Shown here in pieces: positions 1-6,189 of a stretch of 7,121 nt of DNA. A program made the position numbers and the translations under genes. The notes beneath the pieces were generated by a model. The model saw only the letters and a program-made list of their open reading frames with translations, was not told where the DNA came from and made no database searches. The stretch comes from Halococcaceae archaeon (GTDB lineage Archaea; Halobacteriota; Halobacteria; Halobacteriales; Halalkalicoccaceae), in assembly GCA_007128515.1 (NCBI GenBank), contig SKXI01000133.1, forward strand, positions 1 to 7,121, in the 5' to 3' direction. Position 1 is the stretch's first letter; each line of letters opens with the position of its first letter.

Positions 1-795
1 CAGGCGCGGTGGGACGACATGCTCGCCCACCCCCTCACGGTACACGAGAACGTCGATACCGGTGGTATCGTCCGCTACTACGACAACAACAACTTCTACC
101 GCGATCCGATCGTGGAGGGACCGCTCACGGAGAGCGGCGACGTCGCGGCCGAACTCGCGGCGGCCGCCGAGCACACCGATTCACTGCAGGCGGTGCTCCC
201 GGGTCCGTACTCGCTGGCGGACCTCGCGACCGACGAGCACTACGGCGAGGGCGAATTCCTCGAGGCCGTCGCCGAGTTCCTGGCGGGCGAAGTCTCGCTC
301 TTTCCCGACCACGAGACGCTCGCCCTGCTCGAACCGTCGCTGGTCGTCGATCCGCCGGGAGACGGCGAGGACGAACGGGCGAGCGAGGCGATCGATCTGG
401 TGGCCGGGGCGACCGACGCCGACGTCGTCGTCCACACCTACTGGGGCGCACTTGAGGAGAAGGTCCACGCCCACCTGCTCGACGCGGACGTCGACGCCAT
501 CGGCTACGACTTCGTGAGCGACGTGGACGAGAACCTCTACAACGTCCAGGAGTACGGGACGAAAGGCGACGTCGCGCTGGGGCTCGTCGACGGGCAGAAC
601 ACGCTCGTCGAGGACCCGGAGACGGTACGCGAGCGAGTCGAGTGGATCACCGACCGGCTCCCGGCACAGGGCTTCGACCGGATCTACCTGAGTTCGAACA
701 CGGAGCTGTTCTACCTGCCCGAGAACAAGTACGAGGAGAAACTGGCGGCGCTGGCCGCCGCGGCGGCCGAGCGGACGCCGGAGGTGAACGCATGA
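1..795 (+). CDS. MetE-like non-catalytic half (methionine synthase family), 5' end outside window
   Basis: The reading frame is open from base 1, so the start lies upstream; 264 residues are visible and I expect roughly 70-80 to be missing, judging by the length of related haloarchaeal proteins. It belongs to the UROD/MetE-like TIM-barrel superfamily and aligns with the downstream metE. VHTYWGAL (from residue 144) matches the LHVCYGDY zinc segment, and SSNTELFYLP (231-240) matches SPDCGLKLLP. The zinc ligands are mostly lost: HxC became His145-Thr-Tyr147, the last Cys became Thr234, and the Glu position holds Tyr or Asp (169/170). In bacterial MetE the N-terminal barrel is likewise a zinc-free duplicate of the C-terminal one, so I infer this protein is the separate N-terminal-half equivalent and probably partners the next gene product. 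Its stop overlaps the next start (ATGA, 792-795), which suggests translational coupling. Family is fairly sure; catalytic inactivity is inferred. Confidence 0.85.
   Translation, partial: QARWDDMLAHPLTVHENVDTGGIVRYYDNNNFYRDPIVEGPLTESGDVAAELAAAAEHTDSLQAVLPGPYSLADLATDEHYGEGEFLEAVAEFLAGEVSLFPDHETLALLEPSLVVDPPGDGEDERASEAIDLVAGATDADVVVHTYWGALEEKVHAHLLDADVDAIGYDFVSDVDENLYNVQEYGTKGDVALGLVDGQNTLVEDPETVRERVEWITDRLPAQGFDRIYLSSNTELFYLPENKYEEKLAALAAAAAERTPEVNA
780..787 (+). promoter_or_regulatory. Strong Shine-Dalgarno site for metE
   Basis: GGAGGTGA is an eight-base match to the complement of the archaeal 16S rRNA 3' end (CACCTCCT). GGAGG ends 7 bases before the ATG at 792. It lies inside the 3' end of the preceding gene and fixes the metE start at 792 rather than at in-frame start codons further upstream. 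Confidence 0.8.
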
Positions 796-1859
796 GCCGA
801 GCGGCACGCGAGCAGTTCCGACGGGCGGACCACGCCAACGAGACGTTCGTCCTCACGACGGTGGTGGGTAGCTACCCGAAGCCGACGTGGCTCAACCGGG
901 TTCGAGAGCTCTACGAGGACCCGGAGCATCGGTTCGACGAGGAGGACTGGGCGGAGGCGACCGACGACGCCTCCCGGCTGATCGCGAACGAGCACGAACG
1001 TGCGGGCCTCGACGTGGTCGTCGACGGCGAGATGAGACGGACGGAGATGGTCGAGTACTTCGCCCACCGGATCGACGGCTACCAGTTCAACGGCCCCGTC
1101 AAGGTCTGGGGACACAACTACTTCGACAAGCCGAGCGTCGTGAGCGAGGTCGAGTACGGAGAGACGTGGCTGGTCGACGAGTACGCGTTCACCGCCGGGG
1201 TGACGAACCGGCCGGTGAAGGTCCCGATCACCGGCCCGTACACGCTCGCGAACTGGAGTTTCAACGAGGCGTACGAGGACACCGAGGCGCTCGCCTACGA
1301 CCTCGCCGACCTGGTGAACGAGGAGATCGAGAAGCTCGTGGAAGCCGGCGCTCGGTACATCCAGATCGACGAGCCCGCGCTCGCGACGACCCCCGACGAC
1401 CACGCGATCGTCGGCGGCTGTCTCGAGCGGATCGCGAAGGGGATCCCCGAGGACGTCTACCTCGGACTCCACGTCTGTTACGGCGACTACTCCCGGATCT
1501 ACCCCGAGATCCTCGACTACCCCGTCGACGAGTTCGACCTCGAACTCGCCAACGGCGACTACGACCAGCTCGACGTCTTCCGCGAGCCCGAGTTCACCGC
1601 GAACCTCGCGCTCGGCGTCACCGACGCCCACGACGCCCGCGTCGAGTCGGTCCCCGAGATCAAGGAGAACATCAAGAAGGGCCTGGAGATCGTTCCGGCC
1701 GACCGGCTGACGGTGAGCCCCGACTGTGGGCTGAAGCTCCTGCCCCGCGAGGTCGCCTACGGCAAGACGAAGAACATGGTCGAGGCCGCCCGCGAGATCG
1801 AAGCCGAGATCGATTCCGGAGAGCTCGACGCGCGGCTCGCGCCGGCACGGGCGGACTGA
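792..1859 (+). CDS. metE: Cobalamin-independent-type methionine synthase, catalytic barrel (MetE C-terminal-half type)
   Basis: This 355-residue protein should transfer a methyl group to homocysteine to make methionine in the cytoplasm. It corresponds to the C-terminal catalytic half of bacterial MetE (about 750 residues). The N-terminal strand TTVVGSYPK (22-30), GEMRRTEMVEYF (79-90) and QIDEPAL (191-197) are typical family segments; the last two supply acidic residues that bind homocysteine in MetE. The zinc ligands appear as His227, Cys229, Glu251 and Cys312, with exactly the spacing of E. coli His641/Cys643/Glu665/Cys726 (2, 22 and 61 residues). The start at 792 is chosen for the strong Shine-Dalgarno site and the ATGA overlap with the preceding gene. 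With that gene (perhaps 340 residues in full) the pair approaches the length of one bacterial MetE. Whether the methyl donor is a folate/methanopterin-type cofactor or a corrinoid protein cannot be read from the sequence. Confidence 0.92.
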   Translation: MSRAAREQFRRADHANETFVLTTVVGSYPKPTWLNRVRELYEDPEHRFDEEDWAEATDDASRLIANEHERAGLDVVVDGEMRRTEMVEYFAHRIDGYQFNGPVKVWGHNYFDKPSVVSEVEYGETWLVDEYAFTAGVTNRPVKVPITGPYTLANWSFNEAYEDTEALAYDLADLVNEEIEKLVEAGARYIQIDEPALATTPDDHAIVGGCLERIAKGIPEDVYLGLHVCYGDYSRIYPEILDYPVDEFDLELANGDYDQLDVFREPEFTANLALGVTDAHDARVESVPEIKENIKKGLEIVPADRLTVSPDCGLKLLPREVAYGKTKNMVEAAREIEAEIDSGELDARLAPARAD

Positions 1860-1912
1860 AGGAGAGCCGGCCTCGACCCGGTCGTCTCGCTCGCTCTTCG
1901 GGGAACGACGAT

Positions 1913-1953
1913 CCGACGTCTGTCGGTCGGGAAACCGACCGAGCGTCCGTCGG
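1913..1953 (+). repeat. Extended inverted repeat / stem-loop with GAAA loop between metE and livJ
   Basis: A perfect 8-bp inverted repeat, TCGGTCGG (1923-1930) and CCGACCGA (1935-1942), encloses a GAAA tetraloop. After an internal loop (1919-1922 against 1943-1947) an outer 6-bp stem forms, CCGACG (1913-1918) with CGTCGG (1948-1953). It begins 54 bases after the metE stop and ends about 20 bases before the AT-rich TATA element of the next gene. It could act as a 3' RNA structure of the metE transcript or as a dyad operator for livJ. No T-run follows, so a classical terminator is not supported. Confidence 0.6.
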
Positions 1954-1957
1954 AACG

Positions 1958-1998
1958 CCCTCCGAGTTCACGTATAGAAATATATACTCCCTCCGAGT
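1958..1998 (+). repeat. Direct repeat CCCTCCGAGT flanking the livJ TATA element
   Basis: The ten-base sequence CCCTCCGAGT occurs perfectly at 1958-1967 and 1989-1998, 31 bases apart (close to three helical turns), one copy on each side of the AT-rich element 1972-1987. The downstream copy would lie between the TATA box and the likely transcription start. The placement suits a pair of regulator binding sites; no regulator is identified. Confidence 0.5.
1972..1987 (+). promoter_or_regulatory. Archaeal TATA-box promoter element of the liv operon
   Basis: The 16 bases GTATAGAAATATATAC are the only strongly AT-rich stretch in this GC-rich intergenic region. Their centre is about 34 bases before the ATG at 2014, so a transcription start 25-30 bases downstream would fall at or within a few bases of the start codon. 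There is no Shine-Dalgarno match before that ATG. This agrees with leaderless transcription, which is common in haloarchaea. The ends form short inverted arms (GTATA/TATAC). Confidence 0.75.
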
Positions 1999-2013
1999 AC
2001 GGCCCAGTACGGT

Positions 2014-3342
2014 ATGACCGAACACACCACGAACGGGCCGCGCGTCTCCCGGCGCCGCGTGCTCGCGGGAACGGGGGGAACGGCCGGTCTCTGGCTCCTC
2101 GCAGGCTGCATCGAAGACATCGACGACGATGATGGGGAGCCCGCCGAGGCCGACGACGCCGACGACACGGGAACCGACGACATCGAGGAGACGGACGACG
2201 CCGACGCCGAGGACGACGACGCGTACGTCGTCGGGATGGTCGACTCGCTGACCGGGTCGCTCGCACCCTACGGCGAGCGGAACCAGGCCGGCCTCGAACT
2301 CGCAGTGGAGGACATCAACGCGGTCGGGGTGGGGCCCGACGACCGCGAGCTGGAGGTGATCGTCGAGGACTCCGAGACGAGGAACGAGGCGGGTGTGAGC
2401 GCCGCCCAGCGCCTCGTCCAGCAGGAGGGGGTGCCGATCCTGATCGCAGCGGTCGGAAGCGGCGTTTCGATGGCGATCCACGACAGCGTCGTCGAGGACG
2501 CGGACGTGGTACAGATCAGCCAGAACAGCACGGGCGCGGTGCTCTCGGAGGCACCGGACCTCCTGCGGACGAGTCCGAGCGGCGCGGCGAAGGGGGCGGC
2601 GCTCGCCGACCTCATCGCCGAGGAGGGCCACGACAGCGTCGCCGTCACCTGGGTGAACAACGACTACGGGCTCTCGCTGTCGGAGGTGTTCGAGTCCGAG
2701 TTCGACGGCGAGGTCGCCTACAACGAGCCTCACGAGGAGGGTGACGCCTCCTACAGCGGCGAGCTCTCGGGGATGGCCGACTCCGGTGCCGACGCCTGGC
2801 TCCTCATCACCTACGCCGACGAGTTCATCGTCTTCGTCAACGAGGCTTTCGACCAGGGCTACCACGAGGAGTTTCAGTACTACGGCGCCGAGAGCACGAT
2901 CGCAGACACGATCATCGAGAACACCGAACCCGGCAGCCACGACGGGATGATGGGCGTCACCGAGAGCGCCCCGCTCGATCAGGAGAGCTACCAGGAGTTC
3001 GAGTCCCGGTTCGAAGAGGAGTTCGGCGAGACCCCGACGGTCTGGTCTGCGTACACGTACGACGCGATCACGCTGAGCGCGATCGCGATCGAGGCCGCGG
3101 GCGAGTTCGACGCCGCGGCGATCGAGGCGGTGATCCGCGACGTGACCCGCCCCGAGGGCGAGGAGGTGTTCAGCTTCGAGGAGGCGAAGGAGGTCCTCGC
3201 CGAGGGCGGAGCCGACGACGTCGACTACCAGGGGGTGAGTGGGCCGATCGACCTCGACGAGAACGGGGATCCGACCGGCTTCTATCAGATCTACTCCGTC
3301 GAGGACCACGATTACTCCTACGGCGAGTTCCTCGAGGGATGA
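2014..3342 (+). CDS. livJ: Branched-chain amino acid-type ABC transporter substrate-binding lipoprotein (LivJ/LivK family)
   Basis: This 442-residue type I periplasmic-binding fold protein (Peripla_BP_6 family) captures solute outside the cell and delivers it to the permease encoded downstream. The N-terminus has a twin-arginine motif, SRRRVL (12-17), a short hydrophobic stretch and the lipobox LLAGC with Cys32, predicting Tat export and lipid anchoring. Residues 33-69 form a very acidic linker (23 of 37 are Asp or Glu) that probably spaces the domain from the membrane. The binding domain starts near residue 71 with VVGMVDSLTGSLAPYGE, continues with VNNDYG (214-219) in the second lobe, and closes with YQGVSGPIDLDENGDP (405-420), the usual C-terminal segment of the family. 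The TATA element upstream suggests the operon starts here. Substrate is uncertain: the family also binds other amino acids, amides and urea. Confidence 0.92.
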   Translation: MTEHTTNGPRVSRRRVLAGTGGTAGLWLLAGCIEDIDDDDGEPAEADDADDTGTDDIEETDDADAEDDDAYVVGMVDSLTGSLAPYGERNQAGLELAVEDINAVGVGPDDRELEVIVEDSETRNEAGVSAAQRLVQQEGVPILIAAVGSGVSMAIHDSVVEDADVVQISQNSTGAVLSEAPDLLRTSPSGAAKGAALADLIAEEGHDSVAVTWVNNDYGLSLSEVFESEFDGEVAYNEPHEEGDASYSGELSGMADSGADAWLLITYADEFIVFVNEAFDQGYHEEFQYYGAESTIADTIIENTEPGSHDGMMGVTESAPLDQESYQEFESRFEEEFGETPTVWSAYTYDAITLSAIAIEAAGEFDAAAIEAVIRDVTRPEGEEVFSFEEAKEVLAEGGADDVDYQGVSGPIDLDENGDPTGFYQIYSVEDHDYSYGEFLEG

Positions 3343-3392
3343 CCGACCTGCGATCGGACCGGACGGACCACCCTGGGGGGGTACCGGGGTAA
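3339..3392 (+). CDS. Possible 17-codon mini-ORF between livJ and livH
   Basis: An ATG at 3339 overlaps the livJ stop as ATGA, the junction style used elsewhere in this operon. It runs 17 codons (MTDLRSDRTDHPGGVPG) to a TAA at 3390-3392, one codon before the livH GTG and in the livH frame. It contains a run of seven G (3375-3381). A well-spaced Shine-Dalgarno site is not visible; GAGGG abuts the ATG. It may be a translational relay between livJ and livH, a relic of a longer livH start, or chance. The peptide resembles nothing I recognise. Confidence 0.25.
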   Translation: MTDLRSDRTDHPGGVPG

Positions 3393-3395
3393 GCC

Positions 3396-4274
3396 GTGTG
3401 TGCGCTCCAGCTGGTCGCCGACGGCGTCATCTTCAGCTGTATCATCATCCTGGGCAGCATCGGGCTGTCGCTCGTCTACGACATCGCGAACTTCCCGAAC
3501 TTCGCCCACGGCGACCTCATGGCCGTCGGGGCGTTCGGAGCGATCACCGCGAACACGGTCCTCGGGCTCCCGTTCGTCGCCGCCGCGGTCGTCGGGATCG
3601 GCGTCGGGGCGACAGTGGGGGTCGCGACCGAACGGGTCGTCTTCGAGCCGCTCGACGTCGGCCCGCTCGAACTGCTCATCGCGAGCATCGGGGTCGCGCT
3701 CTGTTACCGTGCCGTGCTGATCGGCGGCTTCGGCTCCGACCCCCGGAGCTACGACGTCGGCGGGCGCGGCCGCGTCGAGGCACTCCACGAGGCGACCGGC
3801 ATCGCCGCCTCGCCCCGGAGTATCGCCATCGTCGCGAGCACGCTGGTGCTCGTCCTCTCGCTGCACCTGCTGTTGCAGTACACCTCGCTCGGTCGGCAGA
3901 TGCGGGCGACCGCCGACGACCCCGACCTGGCGCGGGTGAGCGGGATCAGGACCCGAACGGTGACGACCGCGATGTGGATCATCGGCGGGGGTCTCGCCGC
4001 CGCCGGCGGGGTCTTTCTGGGCCTCGATACGATCGTCCGCCCACAGATGGGCTTCGACCTCCTGCTCGTGCTGTTCGCGGCCGTGATCCTCGGCGGGATC
4101 GGGAGCGTCTACGGCGCGATGCTCGGCGGGTTCGCGATCGGGATGGCCCACGAGCTCACCCCGCTCGTCCCGGGGGTCGGAACCGAGTACAAAGCCGCCG
4201 TGGCGTTCGTCATCATGATCCTCATCCTCCTGTTCCGACCGAGCGGTATCATGGGGGGCAAGGAGTCCGCATGA
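3396..4274 (+). CDS. livH: Branched-chain amino acid-type ABC transporter permease LivH
   Basis: This 292-residue integral membrane protein is one of the two permease subunits that form the solute channel. It has a string of hydrophobic segments (roughly 8-28, 43-75, 91-110, 142-161, 190-210, 220-250 and 266-281). The family motif NFAHGD is at 35-40. The cytoplasmic ATPase-contact loop GRQMRATADDPDLARVSGI lies at 166-184. The C-terminus RPSGIMGGKE is typical of LivH. The GTG at 3396 is chosen because an in-frame TAA lies at 3390-3392 and the protein already has a full-length N-terminus. Its ribosome site is weak (GGGG at 3386-3389). It is the only gene in the cluster with GTG as start and the only one separated from its upstream neighbour, by 53 bases. 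It overlaps livM by ATGA (4271-4274). Confidence 0.92.
   Translation: MCALQLVADGVIFSCIIILGSIGLSLVYDIANFPNFAHGDLMAVGAFGAITANTVLGLPFVAAAVVGIGVGATVGVATERVVFEPLDVGPLELLIASIGVALCYRAVLIGGFGSDPRSYDVGGRGRVEALHEATGIAASPRSIAIVASTLVLVLSLHLLLQYTSLGRQMRATADDPDLARVSGIRTRTVTTAMWIIGGGLAAAGGVFLGLDTIVRPQMGFDLLLVLFAAVILGGIGSVYGAMLGGFAIGMAHELTPLVPGVGTEYKAAVAFVIMILILLFRPSGIMGGKESA
4260..4265 (+). promoter_or_regulatory. Shine-Dalgarno site for livM
   Basis: AAGGAG ends 5 bases before the ATG at 4271, inside the last codons of livH. It sets the livM start at 4271 although the frame is open far upstream. Confidence 0.7.
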
Positions 4275-5383
4275 GCGTCCTGGACGCGGTCCGTGGACAC
4301 GTCGACTCGTACACCGCGGGCGAACGCTTCGCGGCGATCCTCGTCGGTGGCTTCGTCGCCGCGGTCGGCCTCGCGCTCGTCTCCGGCCAGCTCAGTGGGG
4401 GCTACCTGCTGTTCCTGCTCGGGCTCGCGGGTATGTACGTCCTGCTCTCGCTCGGGCTGAACGTCCAGTGGGGCTATGCCGGGCTGGTGAACTTCAGCGT
4501 CGTCGCGTTCTGGGGGATCGGGGCCTACAGCGCGGCGTTGGTGACCGCTCCGAGCGCGCCGATCCCGCTCGAACTCCACCCGGTCGTCGGCCTCCTCGTG
4601 GCGATCGTCGCGAGCGCGACCGTCGCCCTCCTGATCGCGGTCCCGACGCTCAGGCTCCGGGGGGACTACCTCGCTATCGCGACGCTCGGCTTCGCGGAGG
4701 TGATCCGCCTGCTCATGCTCAACGAGCGCTGGCTCACCGCCGGCGGCCTCGGCATCGCTGGCATCCCGCCGATCCTCAGGGGCATCAGCGAGGCAATCCC
4801 ACAGGTCCGTCTCAACCTCGGGGTCGCCCGGATCGAACTCACCCACGGGCTCACGAACTCGCTCCTCGAGTTCCTCGCCGTCGCGACGCTCGTCCTCGTG
4901 GTCTTCCTGGGGCTCCGGCGGATCCAGCGCTCGCCGTGGGGGCGCGTGCTCCGGACGATCCGCGCCGACGAGGACCTCGCCCGCGCGCTCGGCAAGGACA
5001 CCTTCCGGTTCAAACTGCAGGCGTTCGTCCTCGGGAGCGTGATCATGGCGATCGCCGGCGTCTTCTACGTCCACTTCAACCGGTACCTCGATCCCTCGGA
5101 TCTCATGGCGATCGAGACGTTCTACGTCTGGATCGCGGTGATCCTCGGAGGCAGCGGCAGCAACCGCGGCGCGATCCTCGGCGGGCTCTCGGTGATCGCG
5201 ATCCTCGAGGGCACCCGGCTGGTCAACGCGCTCCCGCTGCTCGCAGGGGTCGACATCGCCCCGCTCCGACTCTTCCTGATCGGCCTGCTCGTGATCCTCG
5301 TGATCCGGTACAAACCCGAGGGGCTGTTGCCACCACAGCACGAACACATCTGGCCCGAAGCCACCCAGGAGGCGGACAGATGA
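4271..5383 (+). CDS. livM: Branched-chain amino acid-type ABC transporter permease LivM
   Basis: This 370-residue protein is the second permease subunit, pairing with LivH in the cytoplasmic membrane. Hydrophobic segments lie roughly at 20-38, 44-63, 74-92, 103-125, 133-150, 200-216, 250-268, 282-294, 301-313 and 332-346. GYAGLVNFSVVAFWGIGAYS (68-87) is the conserved LivM segment, where many relatives have GYAGQLSLGHAAFFGIGAYT-like sequence. RLRGDYLAIATLGFAEVIR (128-146) is also characteristic. The ATPase-contact loop is GRVLRTIRADEDLARALG (224-241), and RYKPEGLLP (346-354) closes the membrane part. The short hydrophilic tail after 354 is normal. The start is supported by AAGGAG and by the ATGA overlap with livH; the frame's much longer upstream opening overlaps livH and is a GC-rich artefact. 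Confidence 0.92.
   Translation: MSVLDAVRGHVDSYTAGERFAAILVGGFVAAVGLALVSGQLSGGYLLFLLGLAGMYVLLSLGLNVQWGYAGLVNFSVVAFWGIGAYSAALVTAPSAPIPLELHPVVGLLVAIVASATVALLIAVPTLRLRGDYLAIATLGFAEVIRLLMLNERWLTAGGLGIAGIPPILRGISEAIPQVRLNLGVARIELTHGLTNSLLEFLAVATLVLVVFLGLRRIQRSPWGRVLRTIRADEDLARALGKDTFRFKLQAFVLGSVIMAIAGVFYVHFNRYLDPSDLMAIETFYVWIAVILGGSGSNRGAILGGLSVIAILEGTRLVNALPLLAGVDIAPLRLFLIGLLVILVIRYKPEGLLPPQHEHIWPEATQEADR
5367..5372 (+). promoter_or_regulatory. Shine-Dalgarno site for livG
   Basis: AGGAGG ends 7 bases before the ATG at 5380, inside the last codons of livM. It selects this ATG over the long upstream extension of the same frame, which overlaps livM. Confidence 0.75.
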
Positions 5384-6189
5384 CCGTCTCCGAGCGGGGC
5401 GACCGATCCGAGTCAGAACGCGGGGAGCCGTTGGTCGCGATCGACGGGCTCAGAAAGGAGTTCGGCGGGCTCGTCGCGGTCGACGACGCCACGTTCTCGG
5501 TCGAGCGGGGCTCGATCACGGGGCTAATCGGCCCGAACGGGGCGGGGAAGTCGACGCTGTTCGACCTCGTCTCGGGCTTCCACACCCCCGACGCCGGGAG
5601 GGTCGAACTCTCCGGTCGCGACGTGACCGGGTTCGCACCCCACGAGGTAGCCCACGAGGGGCTGGTCAGGACCTTCCAGACCCCGCGCCGCCTCGAGGGG
5701 ATGACCGTGCGGGAGAACATGCTGATCGGTCCGAGCGGACAGACCGGCGAGTCGGTGCTCTCGCTGCTGACTTCCCCGGGAACCGTCGAAGAGGAGGAGC
5801 GAGCGAACCTGCGACGTGCCGAGGAGATGCTCGAACGCTTCGAGATCGCACACCTCGCGAGACAGCCCGCGACCGACCTCTCCGGAGGCCAGCTGAAGCT
5901 CCTCGAACTCGCCCGCGCGATGATGGCCGACCCCGACGTCCTCCTGCTCGACGAACCGGTCGCGGGGGTCAACCCCGTCCTCGATGCGAAACTCGCCTCG
6001 TACATCCGTGACCTCAACGACTCGGGGATCACGTTCCTGATCATCGAACACGACATGGAGTTCATCATGGGACTGGCCGACCCGATCGTCGTCCTCGACC
6101 GGGGGACGGTGCTCGTCGAAGGGACGCCCGAAACGGTGCGAGGAGACGACCGCGTGATCGAGGCGTACCTCGGCGGTGGTGGAGGATGA
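5380..6189 (+). CDS. livG: Branched-chain amino acid-type ABC transporter ATP-binding protein LivG
   Basis: This 269-residue cytoplasmic ATPase is one of the two that power the importer. All nucleotide-binding motifs are present: Walker A GPNGAGKST (51-59), Q-loop Gln100 in RTFQTPR, signature LSGGQ (167-171), Walker B VLLLDEP with Asp191 and Glu192, D-loop GVNP (196-199) and H-loop His224 in IIEHDM. The segment RTFQTPRRLEGMTVRENMLI and the tail VLVEGTPETVRGDDRVIEAYLG are LivG-like. An N-terminal extension of about 17 charged residues precedes the core. The ATG is fixed by AGGAGG and by the ATGA overlap with livM. The gene ends in a Gly-rich tail (GGGGG), whose coding bases also supply the purine-rich sequence before livF. 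Confidence 0.93.
   Translation: MTVSERGDRSESERGEPLVAIDGLRKEFGGLVAVDDATFSVERGSITGLIGPNGAGKSTLFDLVSGFHTPDAGRVELSGRDVTGFAPHEVAHEGLVRTFQTPRRLEGMTVRENMLIGPSGQTGESVLSLLTSPGTVEEEERANLRRAEEMLERFEIAHLARQPATDLSGGQLKLLELARAMMADPDVLLLDEPVAGVNPVLDAKLASYIRDLNDSGITFLIIEHDMEFIMGLADPIVVLDRGTVLVEGTPETVRGDDRVIEAYLGGGGG

Noticed and set aside
642..791. Upstream extension of the metE reading frame
   Set aside because: The extension overlaps the preceding gene, has out-of-frame composition (Pro/Gly/Arg-rich), and the strong Shine-Dalgarno site and ATGA overlap point to 792.
1860..2013. Riboswitch or T-rich terminator in the metE-livJ spacer
   Set aside because: No recognisable riboswitch core is present, the spacer lies upstream of an apparently leaderless gene, and no T-run follows the stem-loop.
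1672..3309. Open frame of 545 codons on the minus strand across metE end, spacer and livJ
   Set aside because: It is opposite two well-recognised genes, its translation is low-complexity and rich in Val/Arg/Leu/Asp with no family motif, and long antisense frames are expected in DNA with strong third-position GC.
3375..3381. Run of seven G before livH as a frameshift or sequencing-error site
   Set aside because: The TAA at 3390-3392 lies downstream of the run and in the livH frame, so a change in run length would not extend or break livH; it would affect only the mini-ORF.
3343..3395. Transcription-attenuating hairpin between livJ and livH
   Set aside because: Only a 4-bp stem (3343-3346 with 3354-3357) and G-rich runs without matching C-rich partners were seen, too weak to call.
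3239..4270. Upstream extension of the livM frame through livH
   Set aside because: The translation is Arg-rich and without motifs, while livH in the other frame has clear membrane segments and family motifs. The AAGGAG site sets the start at 4271.
4109..5347. Open frame of 412 codons on the minus strand opposite livM
   Set aside because: It mirrors livM codons, is dominated by Glu/Asp/Arg without domain motifs, and has no promoter or ribosome site of its own.
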